The notes under the pieces are model-generated. The model saw only the letters and a list, made by a program, of their open reading frames with translations, was not told where the DNA came from and ran no database searches. The position numbers and the translations under genes are program-made. 64,000 nt of DNA from the NCBI GenBank assembly GCA_030280995.1, contig JASXTE010000010.1, positions 26,165,823 through 26,229,822 of the forward strand, read 5' to 3'. Position 1 is the stretch's first letter; each line of letters opens with the position of its first letter. The DNA comes from Hemileia vastatrix (Eukaryota > Basidiomycota > Pucciniomycetes > Pucciniales > Zaghouaniaceae). Shown here piece after piece: positions 11,403 through 23,579 of this stretch.

Positions 11403-12250
11403 AGGGGCTTTCAGTTATGGAAAATTGGCACTTGCAAATCTGCACTTATCTCACCACAAAAAATCAAGTGGAACCTGCTAGCAGGTTCCTATACCTATAT
11501 TCAGTTTTAATTTAAGAGTAAATTTGATTTGATGTTTCAGAAATTGTTAAGTGCGCAGTCTTTCCAGAAGAATTACAGCTGAGCTGAAATTGAGTTAAGT
11601 CAAAGATATGGATTGGAACCTGCTATCAGGTGCCCATGATTTTTTTCTGTTGTCTAAGTGCCAATTTCTGAAACACACTAGCCCCAACACTGATGGATTT
11701 CAAAAATGAAATAAGTCACTCATTTCATTCAAATCTGCACTTTCTCAACCAAAATTGCTGATTTCACTGATTTGTCAGCATTATCTCACTCTTACACAGC
11801 ACTCTGCAGCATAGCACTTCAAAAATTAAAGCATTGTACATCATATACATTTTTATACCATATAAAAGTCATGCCTTCCTTTCTCTCAAATAATAATAGG
11901 CTACATCAAGAAATGTCTTTCATGGCTCTTCTCTTAAGCTCTGATTGTGATTCAGGCTCTGATCTTGTAAAATATTTTCTTTTTTTATCAAAAATGGCAA
12001 GAAAACATTACCTTCTTGCAAGAAAGCCCCAAGTACTTCATACACCCAAGTACACCATACAAACACTTCTCAACCTATCTGTACCCAGTTTTAGATAGTT
12101 TTTCAGGACTTCTCAGGGACTTTTCCTTAAAATGGCTGATTTCTTTGCATATTGACTTTGATTTTGAATTTTCTGTTATAGTCTCTTTTTTTCAACTCTC
12201 TTTGTCTTCCTTCATCAACTCTACATGAAATGGCATCTTTTCTGAAATCA
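11403..12250 (+). pseudogene. Truncated Harbinger-like transposon: 5' end and transposase first exon
   Basis: Starts near AGGGGCTTTCAGTT and contains, around 11,913-12,110, a frame with KMARKHYLLARKP and HTPKYTIQTLLNLS. This resembles the N-terminal leader of the Harbinger-type transposase 1 kb downstream (YTLHKLSEIPEPSFQQVFR). The frame breaks after SVPSFR and catalytic domains are absent. Arms of about 100 bp on either side of the MITE at 11,452-11,652 are imperfectly complementary, so the MITE landed in the middle of an inverted repeat. Confidence 0.5.
11452..11652. mobile_element. MITE family B, copy 1
   Basis: About 200 bp, starting CACCACAAAAAATCAAGTGG and ending ...ATTTTTTTCTGTTG, flanked by TSD TCT (11,449-11,451 and 11,653-11,655). 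Inside the left end lies the perfect 20-bp palindrome GGAACCTGCTAGCAGGTTCC; inside the right end a near-perfect counterpart (GGAACCTGCTATCAGGTGCC). It is clearly related to the copies at 31,456 and 53,367. No coding potential. Confidence 0.85.
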
Positions 12251-12960
12251 CATTATTTTTCAGTCATTTTTTTCTTTCATCATTCATATCCATTTCCTCC
12301 TCTCCTCTTTCATCACTCAAATAATTTGAAGTCAATTGTTTTCTCAACTCATCTCTCCAGGTAAGTCATTTTTACATTTTTACTTATATGTTTTCTAATT
12401 ATAATTTTTTTGGTTTCTTCTCTTTTTTGTATCTAAATTTTTTGTAAGTGTTTTTTTAATTTTCAAGGTAAAATTAATCTTTTTTTATCTCCCTCTTTTC
12501 TTTCTTATTTAGCTCAATTATCCTATTCTTTATCCCTCCTTAGAATGGTCATTATCCCCCCTTTTTCCCATTTCACTTTTTTGGTTCCATGTCATTGAAA
12601 CATATATCAGGGGGTGTCAAACATTACCATATACGCCATTCAAGAAAGCCTCAAAAAATGTACCAAGTAATTTATTTTAATTCAAGTTACATATCCCATT
12701 AACTGGTATACTTCAACAGTGTGCTTTTCCCTACACACACCATCTGTTGGGTACATCCAAGCTTCTCAAGCACTTCTTCCCCTTTACTTGATTAGTCAGC
12801 ATTAGGTACACACATGCCCACACCTTAAAATTTTTCTTCACCTAATCCTTATGAGCTTATTTATACACACACAGTATGTGGTGTATCAAGTTAGGCCCCC
12901 CTAACATCATACTCCAACCCTTGATTACTCTCACTCTTATTTTTTTCCTCCAAACACTAA

Positions 12961-14227
12961 CATGACTCCTTCACTTTGTCAGAAGCTTCAAAAAACTACT
13001 AATTTTCTAGCCCTTGATCTTTTGGTTGAGTCTGATCCAGATTCTGATGCTGAGTTTGATTTTTTTAAATATGAGTCACCTGTTAGAGAACCACTACTTT
13101 ACTTCCTGAACCCCATTCATTTGCCATAAACTACAATATACACTTCACAAACTTTCTGAAATACCTGAACCCAGTTTTCAGCAAGTTTTCTGAACTACTT
13201 ATAATTGATTTAAATACCTACATTATTTGATTCATGATAATTCAATCTATCACAACAATTATCATTGCCCACAGAGGCACCCTGCAATACAAATCTCTGT
13301 GGCACTTTGCCAATTTGTTTCAAATGGGAATGGTGCTGCCATAATTTGTCTTGAGAACCTCTTCAGTATAAGTCATGGAAAAGTAGTTTTATACACCAAG
13401 AGAACCATCAAAGCCATCCAATCACTTCAATCACAATTCCTCACATGGCCAAAAAAGGAGGTTAGACTGGAAAACTCACAGGTCATGCAAAATGAAGGAT
13501 TCCCTAGATGTATTGGTTTTGTTGATGGCACAACTATCCTTTTGAGTCAAAAGCCTGCAAAGGATGGAAATAAATATTTTTACTGGAAAAAGAGGTCAGT
13601 TCGTATCTATATCTTACATATTCTTACATATAATACTAATCCTCTCTTAATTTTTCTTTTTTCAGGTATTCTATTGCTCTCCAATTGGTTTGCAATATAA
13701 ATAAGAAGTTTATTGCATTTCATGCTGGATTTCCTGGTGCTTGCCATGTCTCTTTGGTTTTTCAACAAATGATGATTTCTCAAAAGCCTGAGAATTACTT
13801 TGATGAAAATCAATATCTTCTTTCCCACTCTGCTTACACCAGTGGTACATATTTGATCCCAGCATTTTGTGGGGCTGGTGATGAAAATAGTGAAAAATCA
13901 CAATTCAACACTCATCTTGCCAAGTCTCAAGTAAGGATTGAAAATGCAATTGAAATTTTGAAAGGTAGATTTGCTTCACTAAGGTAAATGAGGAGTCCTC
14001 TTTGTAACCAGAAAGAAATGAAGTTTATGATAAATTGGATAATTTCATTCTTGATACTACATAATATTCTTGCACACCTAAAGTATGAGTGGAACAATCT
14101 TTATGAAGACAAAATTCCTGAACCACCCCTAACTATTGAATCATCCTCCAGATTTTCATCCCAACCTGGTGGAATGCATGCTAAACTTTTTCCTATCACT
14201 CTTTCTTACTTTTCAAATACAGCTTGA
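12961..14227 (+). pseudogene. Harbinger/HARBI1-type DDE transposase, inactivated
   Basis: After an acidic leader (SDPDSDAEFDFF) and a broken N-terminal helical region, the catalytic domain runs from HPAIQISVALCQF to about 14,227. A 71-bp intron (13,595-13,665, GTCAGT...TTTTCAG) restores KKR-YSIALQL. The first DDE aspartate is present in GFVDGTTI. The second motif is GACHVSLVF where the family has HDS, and the third is LLSHSAYTSG where it has a DSAY-type motif, so two catalytic aspartates are lost. The final glutamate remains in VRIENAIEILKGRF. A stop at 13,985 and others in the leader also break the frame. A functional enzyme would cut the element out and paste it at a 3-bp target. Confidence 0.8.
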
Positions 14228-14235
14228 TTATCTAT

Positions 14236-15035
14236 TAGTACTAAAGTTATTTCTTTACTTCTTATTTAATATCATTATTAAAGTCTTTTAAAATATCTTG
14301 TATATTTCTTTGTAAATCATTAAACTTTTCTATATGTTTGTCACTTACTAACCTACTAATTTCTAATAAATTTTTAACTACTTCTTCTTTTAATCCTTCA
14401 AACTTCTTATCAATTACCTCCATGATAGCTTCTTCTTGCTTAGTATCCTCATATTTTAATCTCTGATTCCAATTACTATCTTCATCCTCTGAATCTTTAC
14501 TATGAATTAGTGACCTCTTTTTACCTAATCAAGTTCAATTCCTTAGATATATGTTTTATACTTCAAAATAATACCTTAAACTCACTTGGAATATTTATCT
14601 TTATCCCTTTTCTTTGACTATGCTCTTCTGTTGAATCTTCATCATCATCAATAACCACTAGTTCAGTATGAGTAGTTTTATCTAATGGCTTATGAGAATT
14701 CATACATATCAATCCAAAAGATATCAATGATAGATAATACTGGAAGTTATCTTACAGTATCTTTCTTTCTGCCTCATCATACCAGTACTTAGTAGATGTA
14801 AATTAGCCCTGAGTATCTGGATTGAGATTCAGCACGTCAAATTGTAAATTTTGCCATCAACAACATTCACAAGTTGAAGTGAATCTCTTTACTCCAGTGT
14901 TTTTAAAACAATAGTAATTGGACCTTTCACAATGAGTGCAAGGAGTACAGAATCCCTTTGTAAGCTTATAGTCTTTTGTACTATTCTCTTTTGAAGTATA
15001 TGATGATGATGATGATAGAGATGTCATATTGAGAA
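14236..15035 (-). pseudogene. Second gene of the Harbinger-like element (Cys-rich plus coiled coil)
   Basis: Minus-strand reading from about 15,029 gives a Ser-rich start, then CTPCTHCERSNYYC and CECC, a cysteine pattern suggesting a metal-binding segment, followed after several breaks by an acidic part and, at 14,510-14,240, a charged helix-rich tail (EEAIMEVIDKKFEGLKEEVV, SDKHIEKFNDLQRNIQDILK) typical of a coiled coil. It converges on the transposase. Harbinger elements usually encode a second DNA-binding protein needed for transposition; that role here is inferred from position. Stops and shifts mark it as dead. Confidence 0.45.
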
Positions 15036-15308
15036 GCTAAAAAGGACTAGGTAAGATTTTTAAAAGTTGCTAGAAAGGACAAGATAAAATCTTTGAATTT
15101 CTCTAGAAAGCTACTATGATTTTTTGGGGGAAGGAAATACCTTTTATATATTCCACACTCATATTTCTGTTAATTTTTTATTTTGAAATTTTTTATTTTT
15201 TGTACCATCTTGAGGATTGAGACCTACCTAGTAGGATATCTTTTGGATTACACACTTTCTGCATAACATGCAATCAAATTCATTAATCATGCATTTTTAA
15301 TCTTCAAA

Positions 15309-15535
15309 CACCACACAATATGGGGGCAGACTTGCTAGCGAGTCCGCAACCTTAGACCCAAACTCACCACAGATTGAAAACACATTGAGCTATTGATAAA
15401 TGAACCATACAATCAGGGATGAAAACCACTCAGCAGAACAGTTTTAGGTGGATGTTCAAGTAGATTTCAGTATGGGTTCAGTATGAGTTCAGGTTGAGGA
15501 CTTTCTAGCAACTCCACCCCCTATATTGCATAGTG
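15309..15535. mobile_element. MITE family A, complete copy 2
   Basis: Termini CACCACACAATATGGGGG and CCCCCTATATTGCATAGTG with TSD AAA on both sides (15,306-15,308 and 15,536-15,538). The left subterminal palindrome has one mismatch (GACTTGCTAGCGAGTC); the right one is degraded. It is shorter than copy 1 because fewer GAGTTC-type motifs are present. Confidence 0.9.
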
Positions 15536-15570
15536 AAAGGGAGATTTTTTGTCCTTTAATTGTGTATATA

Positions 15571-16744
15571 TATCAGCCGGGATGTCTAGAAGATTGAAGA
15601 AATGAATAGGAATAATAAAGGACAGAAATGGAAATAATAAGGTAGTAATATAAAATGAAATAAAATAAATATAATTTGAGAGAATAGGACAACAATTTAA
15701 TTGAGAGATGACAAAAGTTGTAAGTATTAAGTTAAAGTACAAATATTATTATTAATAGTAAGTGTTCAAAAGCGCGTCAGTTCAATGTGAGTATTATAAG
15801 TCTTAAAGCAACCAATAATAATTTATATAGTATTTAAATTAGATGTAATGCACTAATAAAAATAGTAAATAAAGAAATATAATTAAAATATGTTGAATGA
15901 TTGTATTGTAAGTAAGTGATGAGCTACCAGATGGACTTCTAAAACCCTTTTATAGGCAAGAGGACATTCTGGAGCGTTCCAATAGTATATACAAAAGGGT
16001 AAAATTATGTGAAATAATTAATTTAAAAGAATCTAATTTAAAAAAATAAAAAATAAATCTGTGAATAAAAATATCCTTTCCCATTAGTAATCCCTAAAAA
16101 AGAATAGAATTAATATAACAACTAACTATGTGAGTATAAAAAATATGAGAATTATGAGAAAAAATCTAAAGAAGGAATACCAATAACTAGAAAAGTATAA
16201 TTAAAATAAAAGGAAGTATTTTTACGTTTTTAAATAAGCTTAACTAAGTATGAGTAATATTAATTTAACTATTTCAAGTAAATGAACTATTAAATCAATT
16301 GAACAACTAATTAAGTCAATACAGGAACCTTTTAACATGAGAATTTGAATTTAATCATATTAAATTAATGTAGTAATATTGGTAACAAAATTAGGGGTCA
16401 CAGAAGCGCCAAATATTGATGGATATTATTATATGATAGGTTGTATTTTAGTTTTATATAAATGTTATTATTAAAAATTGCACATACTGTGTAGGTTAAA
16501 TTTACACTGATAATATAATTTTAAATAATTTATTTATACATATAAATCACACCATGGTATTATGGAATATTATATTTATTTATGTAATACAATTTATTTA
16601 ATAATAAAATTAAGTATAATATTTTATTTCATTCACAAAACATTTATAATTTTATTTTAAATAATTTTTTGTATTTACATAAAGTTATTCTTTACAGTAA
16701 TTTATTATATAAATTACTGGACTCCTGAGATAGCCTGGCTGACA
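15571..16744 (-). mobile_element. 3' LTR of the complete Ty3/Gypsy element
   Basis: 1,174 bp, nearly identical to 23,580-24,754. On the minus strand it begins TGTCAGCCAGG and ends CCCGGCTGATA. A TATA-type box (GCCTATAAAAGGG on the minus strand) lies at 15,945-15,956. The outer flank is ATATA. Confidence 0.95.
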
Positions 16745-16757
16745 CTCCCTCACTCTA
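16745..16757 (-). promoter_or_regulatory. Polypurine tract
   Basis: On the minus strand AGAGTGAGGGAG directly precedes the 3' LTR start TGTCAGCC, the expected plus-strand primer site. Confidence 0.75.
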
Positions 16758-16778
16758 AAAAAACAATAAAAAAAAATG

Positions 16779-19700
16779 TTAAGATTTTTTCTTTTTATAC
16801 TTTTTTAACAGAGTAGAAAGATTTGAAATTTCCTTTCCAGGTATCCATGCATCATGTTCAGATGACTTGTTTTTATATCTCAATAAATATTCAATACCTC
16901 TTTCAGAAGTGATAATTCTATCATTGAGAATTTTATCAATTTCTGCAGTTTCTGTGACTTCCTGTGGGTTTTTCTTAGCTATTCCCCTTCTTTTGGGAAA
17001 TAAGTCACTGTTGGAAGTATAAGGTTTAATCAAAGAAATGGGAAAAACAGGATGTTTTCTATCATATGGAGAATACAATACTACTTCTACTGCATTATCA
17101 CCAACCATTCTTTTAACAACAAACGGTCCCAAAAAAGGATCTTTTAATTTGTTGTTACCTTGCAAATTGAAATGATCAGTAGATATCAACACTTCATCAC
17201 CCTTGTTAAATGTGTATTCTTTATGGGATTTATCCCATCTTTTCTTTTGATATTCAAATGATTTTTCAATACAGCTTTGAGCATGTTTTCTGCATAGCTG
17301 TTGCATTTGCATAAAAGATTCTACACCATGATGTAGTTCCAACTTAGGTAATTTATTATTGAGAATTTGAGCAGGAGTATTTGGGACATAACCTAACCAA
17401 AGCTCAAAAGGATTTTTCTTAGTGACAGAATGAACAGTACTATTATATGCAAATTCAAGACCAGGAAAAAGAGTGACCCAGTCATGAGTAAATCTGTCAA
17501 AGTCTTTATATTCTAAACCAAAGGCACAATACCTTCTAATCATATCTTCCAGAGTTTGAATCATCCTTTCAGCTAGTCCATCCGTCTGAGGATGATGAGC
17601 TGTAGATAACTTTAACTCACAGCCACAAATATCCATTAAAGAGGTCCAAAAGTCAGAAGTAAATTTTGGATCTCTATCAGAGATAATGGCTTTTGGGAAT
17701 CCAATAATATTAAACATGGAAGACCACCATAAGAAAGCTAATTCTTTGGTGGATACATCTTTGTGGGTTGGAATAAATTTACACATTTTTGTGAATCTAT
17801 CAACTATCACCCAACAAGAGTTATAACTGTCTTTACCTGCTATAGGAAGGCCAGTGACAAAATCCATGTTAATTATTTGCCAAGAAGCATTTGGTGCTTC
17901 AATATGTTGTAGTAACCCTGCTCTCTTACCTGTTAATCATTTAGATTTTTGGCAAGAATCACAAGATTCAACATATAATTTTGTATCTTCAGACATATTA
18001 GCCCACCAAGCAGTGTTTTTGATTCTAATCAATGTTTTTTCCAGATCAAAATGACCAGCTAATATGTCATCATGACAAAGTTTGAGGATAGTTTCTTTCA
18101 TAGAAGGGGCAATTACAATTACATTTTTCAGCTTTCTTCTATAATAAATATAACCATCTTCCATAGAAAACTTTCCTTTCATCAAAGCATTTTGATACTT
18201 TGCAGGAAGAGTTTTAATCAATGCTTGAATTGAAGCATTCTTAGGATCATTTAAGATAGTAACTAATTTATTTAAATCAGAATCTTTATCATATTAATCC
18301 AGTATTAATTGTAATAAATCTTCTTCCATATCAACTATAAATATACCATGGATATGAACAGTATCATCTTCAGGCACATAAGCAGGATTGGAGTCATTAT
18401 TTGGCAGAGGCAGTCTGGACAACATGTCAACATTGGAGTGAACATTTCCAGCTCTATGGATAATTTTCATCCGTCCTCTGTATTCTTGGACAGCAAGTTG
18501 CCACCTGAACATATGTCTATTAGGTGTTTTCAGGTTTAAGAGGGATTTTACAGCACTACAGTCAGTTACCAATTCAAAATTTTGGTCATCTAGATAGTAA
18601 TGAAGTTTCTCAAGAGCCCAAACAACTGCTAAGAACTCTAATTGAGTGGAACCATATTTCAATTCACTATTTCTTAAGGTTCTTGAAATATAACAAATTA
18701 CAACTTCTGAGGTTTTATCATTAATAATTTGTTTCTGGTGTAAGGCAGAGCCCAGACCAACAAAACTAGCATCTGTATACAGGACAAATGGTTTGTTAAA
18801 GTCTGGAAGAGCTAAGATAGGGGTTTTCATTAAGCAAGTTTTTAAAGTATCAAAAGCTTTTTGACAGTCACTATTCCAGATGAATGCAACATCTTTCCTA
18901 GTGAGTTTGGTAAGAGGTAAGGCTATGACCTGATAATTTTTAATATATTGTCTATAATAGCCACACATACCCAAAAAACTTTGAATTTCTCTTACAGAAG
19001 TTGGTGCTTTCACATTTTGAATTGCAGCAACTTTGTTGTGGTCTACACAAATTTGTAGGCCTGACACAACATGGCCAAGGACTTTCAAAGATTGAAAACC
19101 AAATTTACACTTTTTTAAGGACAAGGTCATATTGATTTCATCCATTTTTTGAAAAACTCTATTCAAGTGAACCATATGTTCATCAAAAGTTTTAGAAAAA
19201 ACTATGATATCATCAATATACACCATGAGCCATTCTTCAATGATTTCCTGATGGAAAGTGTTATCCATGACGTTCTGGAAAACTGAAGGTGCATTTTTGG
19301 GGCCAAATGGCATTCTAATATACTTATATATTCCCATATGAGTAGCAATAAGCAAAAAATTCTGAGAATTTTTCGCAACTGGAACTTGATGATACCCTTT
19401 GTTACCATCCAGAAAACTAATAAATTTAGCACCTTGCAAGGTAGCATGAATTGAAGTAATTCTGGTTAACAGATAAATATCATCAACAGTATAAGTGTTT
19501 AATGCCCTGTAATCTCCACAAAATCTAGCTTTATCCTTTTCATAAGAAATTAAGACTGGGGAGATGACACAATATTGGGGGGTGACATCCACTTTTTCAA
19601 TGATGTTCATTTTCAATAATGTGGCAATATTATCCTCAATATCCTTCCTTTTTGTTGGAGAATCAGGAGATGGGTTTTTCCTAAGAGTAGGAGGAATATC

Positions 19701-22700
19701 ATTCAAGTTACAGGATAAGGTAATTTTCATTTCTTCCTGAACACTTCCTAAGACATGAGAACCATGAGCAAAAGCCATAGTGAAAGAAGTAATTGAGGCA
19801 ATAATAGAATCCTTTTCTTCACTAGTTAACTGATCACCAGAAGAAGCAGTATTTATCTCATTTAATAAATCATCCATCTCAAATGTTGGTCTGCCTTTAC
19901 ACTGGGTTAGTGAGTTAAAAGACTTTAACAGGTGCCTAGAAGGTTTTCTAGGGGAGGAAATTTTGAATTTTCTTTTGCCATTCAATCCCAGGGTGAAGCA
20001 ATTATTTTCTGGGTCCAATTTCACACCAAACATGGTCAAAATATCATTTCCCATAATGAACCAATTACTCAAATTATCATTTTTCATAACCACAAACTCA
20101 CAAACAGCTCTGAAAAAACCACCATTATATTTGAAAAATACAGAGGTTTTGTATTTGCCAATAGGAATTAAGGTAGAACCATACCCTCTCCATTTTTCAG
20201 AAGTTATAGGTAATAATTTATTCAGATAATCCTTGTCTTCTGAAGCTAAAGCCTTTTCAGAAACTGCACTTCCTCCAGCACCAGAATCAAGAACTACATC
20301 AACATGCTTACCATTAATGATAACAGGTGCCTTCAAAGGGGATATGGCTATAGGATTGTTAGTAATATCTTTAATTATCTTAGCATTTTCTACTGAAGAT
20401 AAATCAAATACACATTCTTCAGATATATTATCTAAAAAATGGACATCCTGTTCCAACATGAAAATATTTTTACTGGATTCATTGTCATAGGAGATATTAC
20501 TTTCACAGTCACTAGAAGAATCATTGACATTCATTTCAACTTCATCAGTGTCCTCATTGTGTTCAACAAGATTAATTTTCTTGTCACAAACATGACCCTT
20601 TTTCCATGGTTTGTTACATTTATAACAAGTATTTGTTGCATATTTTTTATGTGCAACTGGGGCAGAGGGTCTACAAGATTTTTCTGGGAGCTTGGTAGAG
20701 GGTTTATTCTGATCATTATAAGGTTTACTAAGGTATATCTTAGGTTCATATCTATGGTTGAGTAATACCTCATTACAAATATTAATGAAAGAAGAATGCT
20801 CTCTTACATGCTCAGTTCTAGCTACAATTAAATCTCTAAGAGAATTTGGCAATTTATACAAAATTTTATCTCTCCAAATATCATAATCCATCTTTGGATC
20901 AATTGCTCTCAGGATCTTTGTTACTTTCATCAGAAAAATGATGGGTTTTTCAACAGAAGAAGATATATATCTAGTATTCTCATACAGTCTTTGCTGAGAC
21001 AACCTAAATTTTGAACCACCAAATTGATTCTCAATCAAGGATTTCCACTCATTCCATGTATAATGGTTATTATCCAATAGAACAGATTCATACCACAACA
21101 AAGCTACATTGGAAAATAAAGAAATTATCTTAGAAACAATTTCCTCTTCAGGTAGTTTATAAGATCTCTTTTAATTATCAATCCTTTGTATAAAGTGTTG
21201 CCAATCAGATGAAGAATCACCATCAAAGGTAGGATATTGATCCAACTTAGGCCAATTTTTCTGGCTACTGGAATTTTCCATCCTATGGTTTGAATTATTC
21301 AAGGTTATCAGTTCCTGAAGTCTTGAAAGGTGTTCAGATATTTCATTATTCACAGAGGCAGCTGGCTCATGGTGAGTATCAAATTTCTTTCTGTTTGATG
21401 CACTAGATTTTTCAGAATGAATTTCAGCTGGTAAAATTTGTACATTAAAAGGGAGTGAAGAACTACTCTGTTCAGGCTGTTTATTATTAAGACTAGCAGC
21501 AGTTCTAGAATTATTTTTTAATTCATGATAATGAGTAGCCTGGACAGTTTGTAATGCAGAAAATGGTTTCTCTAGGTCAGATAATTTATTTCTCAAATCA
21601 GGAATGTAAGATAGTTGATCATTAATCCTAGAAATAGATAAAACATTTCTGTCTTCATCCACAGAGCATTTATTACTCAAATTCTGAGAATCAATTTTCA
21701 ATTTTCTTAATTCACTGTGCAAAAGCATATTGTCATTCTTTAAAGTAGTATTTTCATCTTTTAGATTATCAACAGATTTGCGTAGGTGGCTATATTTATC
21801 TGAAAGTGATTTGTGGTCAGCTTTAATAGACTTTTTTTGAGCCAGGACATTATTTAGTGTGTCTTTTAATTTGAAATAAGCAGTGTCTTGAACAGAAGAA
21901 CTCACTTTACAATGTAAATGCAAATTATTTAATCTATCACTCTCATGTATCAACAAATCTCTTAAATGGTTATCTTTCACAACATTAAAATCAGGAGTAT
22001 CTTTCAATATTTATTCAGAAGTTTTCTCAAGTAAAGTGTAAACTTCATGGGAAACAGAATCATTCTTGATTGCAAGAGAAGGGCTAATTAAAGAAGTAGA
22101 AGTCAAATGTAAAGGTTCATCAAATGATAATTTACTAATTACATCAATGGGGCTACTTATTAAAGGAAGTTGTCTCTTCAAAGGTTTAACTGTTTTTTCA
22201 GGGTCCACATTATTACCTGAAGAAGGTTTGTTATTATATATTCCAACATGCTTATCAAACAAATTACTTACCATGGCAAGGGAGGAAACTTCCCCTGTGC
22301 CTTCTTTCTTCTGCCCCCCTGATAAGGATAGTGCTGAAGAGATAAATTGTAGTTTGGTGTCCTGGATGGGCCAGGGTGTTGAGCTGGTTGTTGTACATTC
22401 TGTTGGTAGTGGGTCATTAAGTAATCCCATTTCAATTGTTCTACTTGCAGAATGACTTGGTTTTGGTTGAGGGAGCTGGATGCCTGACTGGCCTGAGGTT
22501 GAGGCTGAGGTTGGGAAGCTGGGAAATGAGGAGGTTGACCCTGTTTGGGATTTAAAAGCTCCTGCATCTGCTGCCAAAGTGTGTCTACCTTTGCCTTGTA
22601 CTTCAAGCTTTCTGCTCTCAGTTCCTTTATATGGCTTGAAAGATTGTTTACCTGTTGTGCTAGAGGAATCTTTTTTATTTTTATACCTCTGAGTGGATTG

Positions 22701-22910
22701 TCCTGATGTACCTGAGGTTTTACTTCCTTCAGAGTTGTTAGGTGAGAGGGGTTTGTCACTTCTCCTGACATTTCTACGTCCTGAAGGTTTTTTGTCAGCT
22801 GAATTATTTTTGTAAGATACTTTGGGAGAACCTACAGATTCAGTGTCAACATCCACTTCATTCTCATCCACATGTAAGTTATCCATACTTTTAGCCAAAC
22901 TACTGGACAT
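16779..22910 (-). pseudogene. Gypsy Gag-Pol polyprotein, one frame with four in-frame stops
   Basis: A single minus-strand frame of 2,043 codons plus stop. Order: basic Ser/Lys-rich N-terminus (22,910-22,011); coiled-coil Gag part (to 21,171) ending DWQHFIQRIDN; Gag core with FGGSKFRLSQQRLYENTRY; knuckle CYKCNKPWKKGHVC (about 20,620); retropepsin VVLDSGAGGSAVS (about 20,290); reverse transcriptase with RMPFGPKNAPSVFQNVMDN and VYIDDIIVFSKT (about 19,300-19,200); RNase H FVLYTDASFVGLGSALHQ; integrase zinc finger (HFDLEKTL, CDSCQKSK); integrase core MDFVTGLP, ISDRDPKF, HPQTDGLAERMIQ; and a C-terminal chromodomain (GIEYLLRYKNKSSEHDAW). Stops at 22,011 (TAA), 21,171 (TAA), 18,294 (TAA) and 17,937 (TGA) are each one C-to-T change from CAA or CGA, and all pieces stay in the same frame. 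The YIDD, DSG and DDE motifs look intact. Confidence 0.95.
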
Positions 22911-23579
22911 TTAAGACTGTGAAGAAGGAGAATTAAAAATAACTCAGATATAAATTGTTAATTCAAAATAAATTATAATAAATTGGATTTAAAAAACTTT
23001 TTATTAAAATTCAATTAATTATAAAATAAAATGTAATACAATAAATGAAATTACAATTATTAAGAATTAATGAAAATTAAAATGGGACCAAAAAATAAGG
23101 TTAATAAGTCAACCAAAATAATTAATACCAAAATTAATTTAATGGTAAAATTGGGACTAAGTACTGAGTACTATTATGGTCAACCAATATTCAAAAAATA
23201 ATAATAAAGTTAATTTAATAATTTATTAAATATTTATTGTCTTCTAGGAATAAGAGTTTTTACTCTATTATGGTCGACTAGGAAAAAAAAATTTTTAATA
23301 AATGAAAACTTACACTCAGTGAATCAGCAATTAAGCCACAAACACTGTTATTGCAGTAAAAATATAGTACTATGAGTGAGAGGTGCAAAGGTGAACTTAC
23401 TATAGTGATCGTAAAATCACTTCAAAATAATATATAATTTAATGTAATATAAACCTAAACTATCTAACCCAAGTTCGAAACACGGTCGCGGCAAAAGTTT
23501 CACTTTTTGGCTCGGGTGGTCCATGCGCTTTGTCGTTCGTCAAAAGGTGTCGTTGTCGTCATTCGGAAAGGCCCTCAAT
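22911..23579 (-). other. Gypsy 5' leader between LTR and gag
   Basis: AT-rich, ending near the LTR in a short GC-richer part (TTCGAAACACGGTCGCGGC at about 23,473-23,491). No TGG-starting PBS directly abuts the LTR, so the priming mode is unclear. Confidence 0.5.

Larger units (their letters stand above)
12609..15060 (+). mobile_element. Harbinger-like DNA transposon, family C copy 1 (decayed)
   Basis: The left terminus AGGGGGTGTCAAACATTACC is shared with a copy at 54,133 and, inverted, with the end at 61,020. About 160 bp inside the left end also match the 54,133 copy (ACTTCAACAGTGTG, CATCTGTTGGGT). It carries a transposase on the plus strand and a second, convergent gene on the minus strand, the two-gene plan usual for PIF/Harbinger. 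The right terminus was not recognised. Confidence 0.6.

Noticed and set aside
22268..22771. A 167-codon Gln/Pro-rich minus-strand frame overlapping the Gypsy gag
   Set aside because: It lies in another frame within the continuous gag-pol frame and has no independent start context; treated as a shadow of the low-complexity gag.
16779..22910. Programmed stop-codon readthrough in the Gypsy polyprotein
   Set aside because: Four stops of two kinds at non-junction places, each explained by C-to-T change, fit mutation better than recoding; left as a testable alternative.
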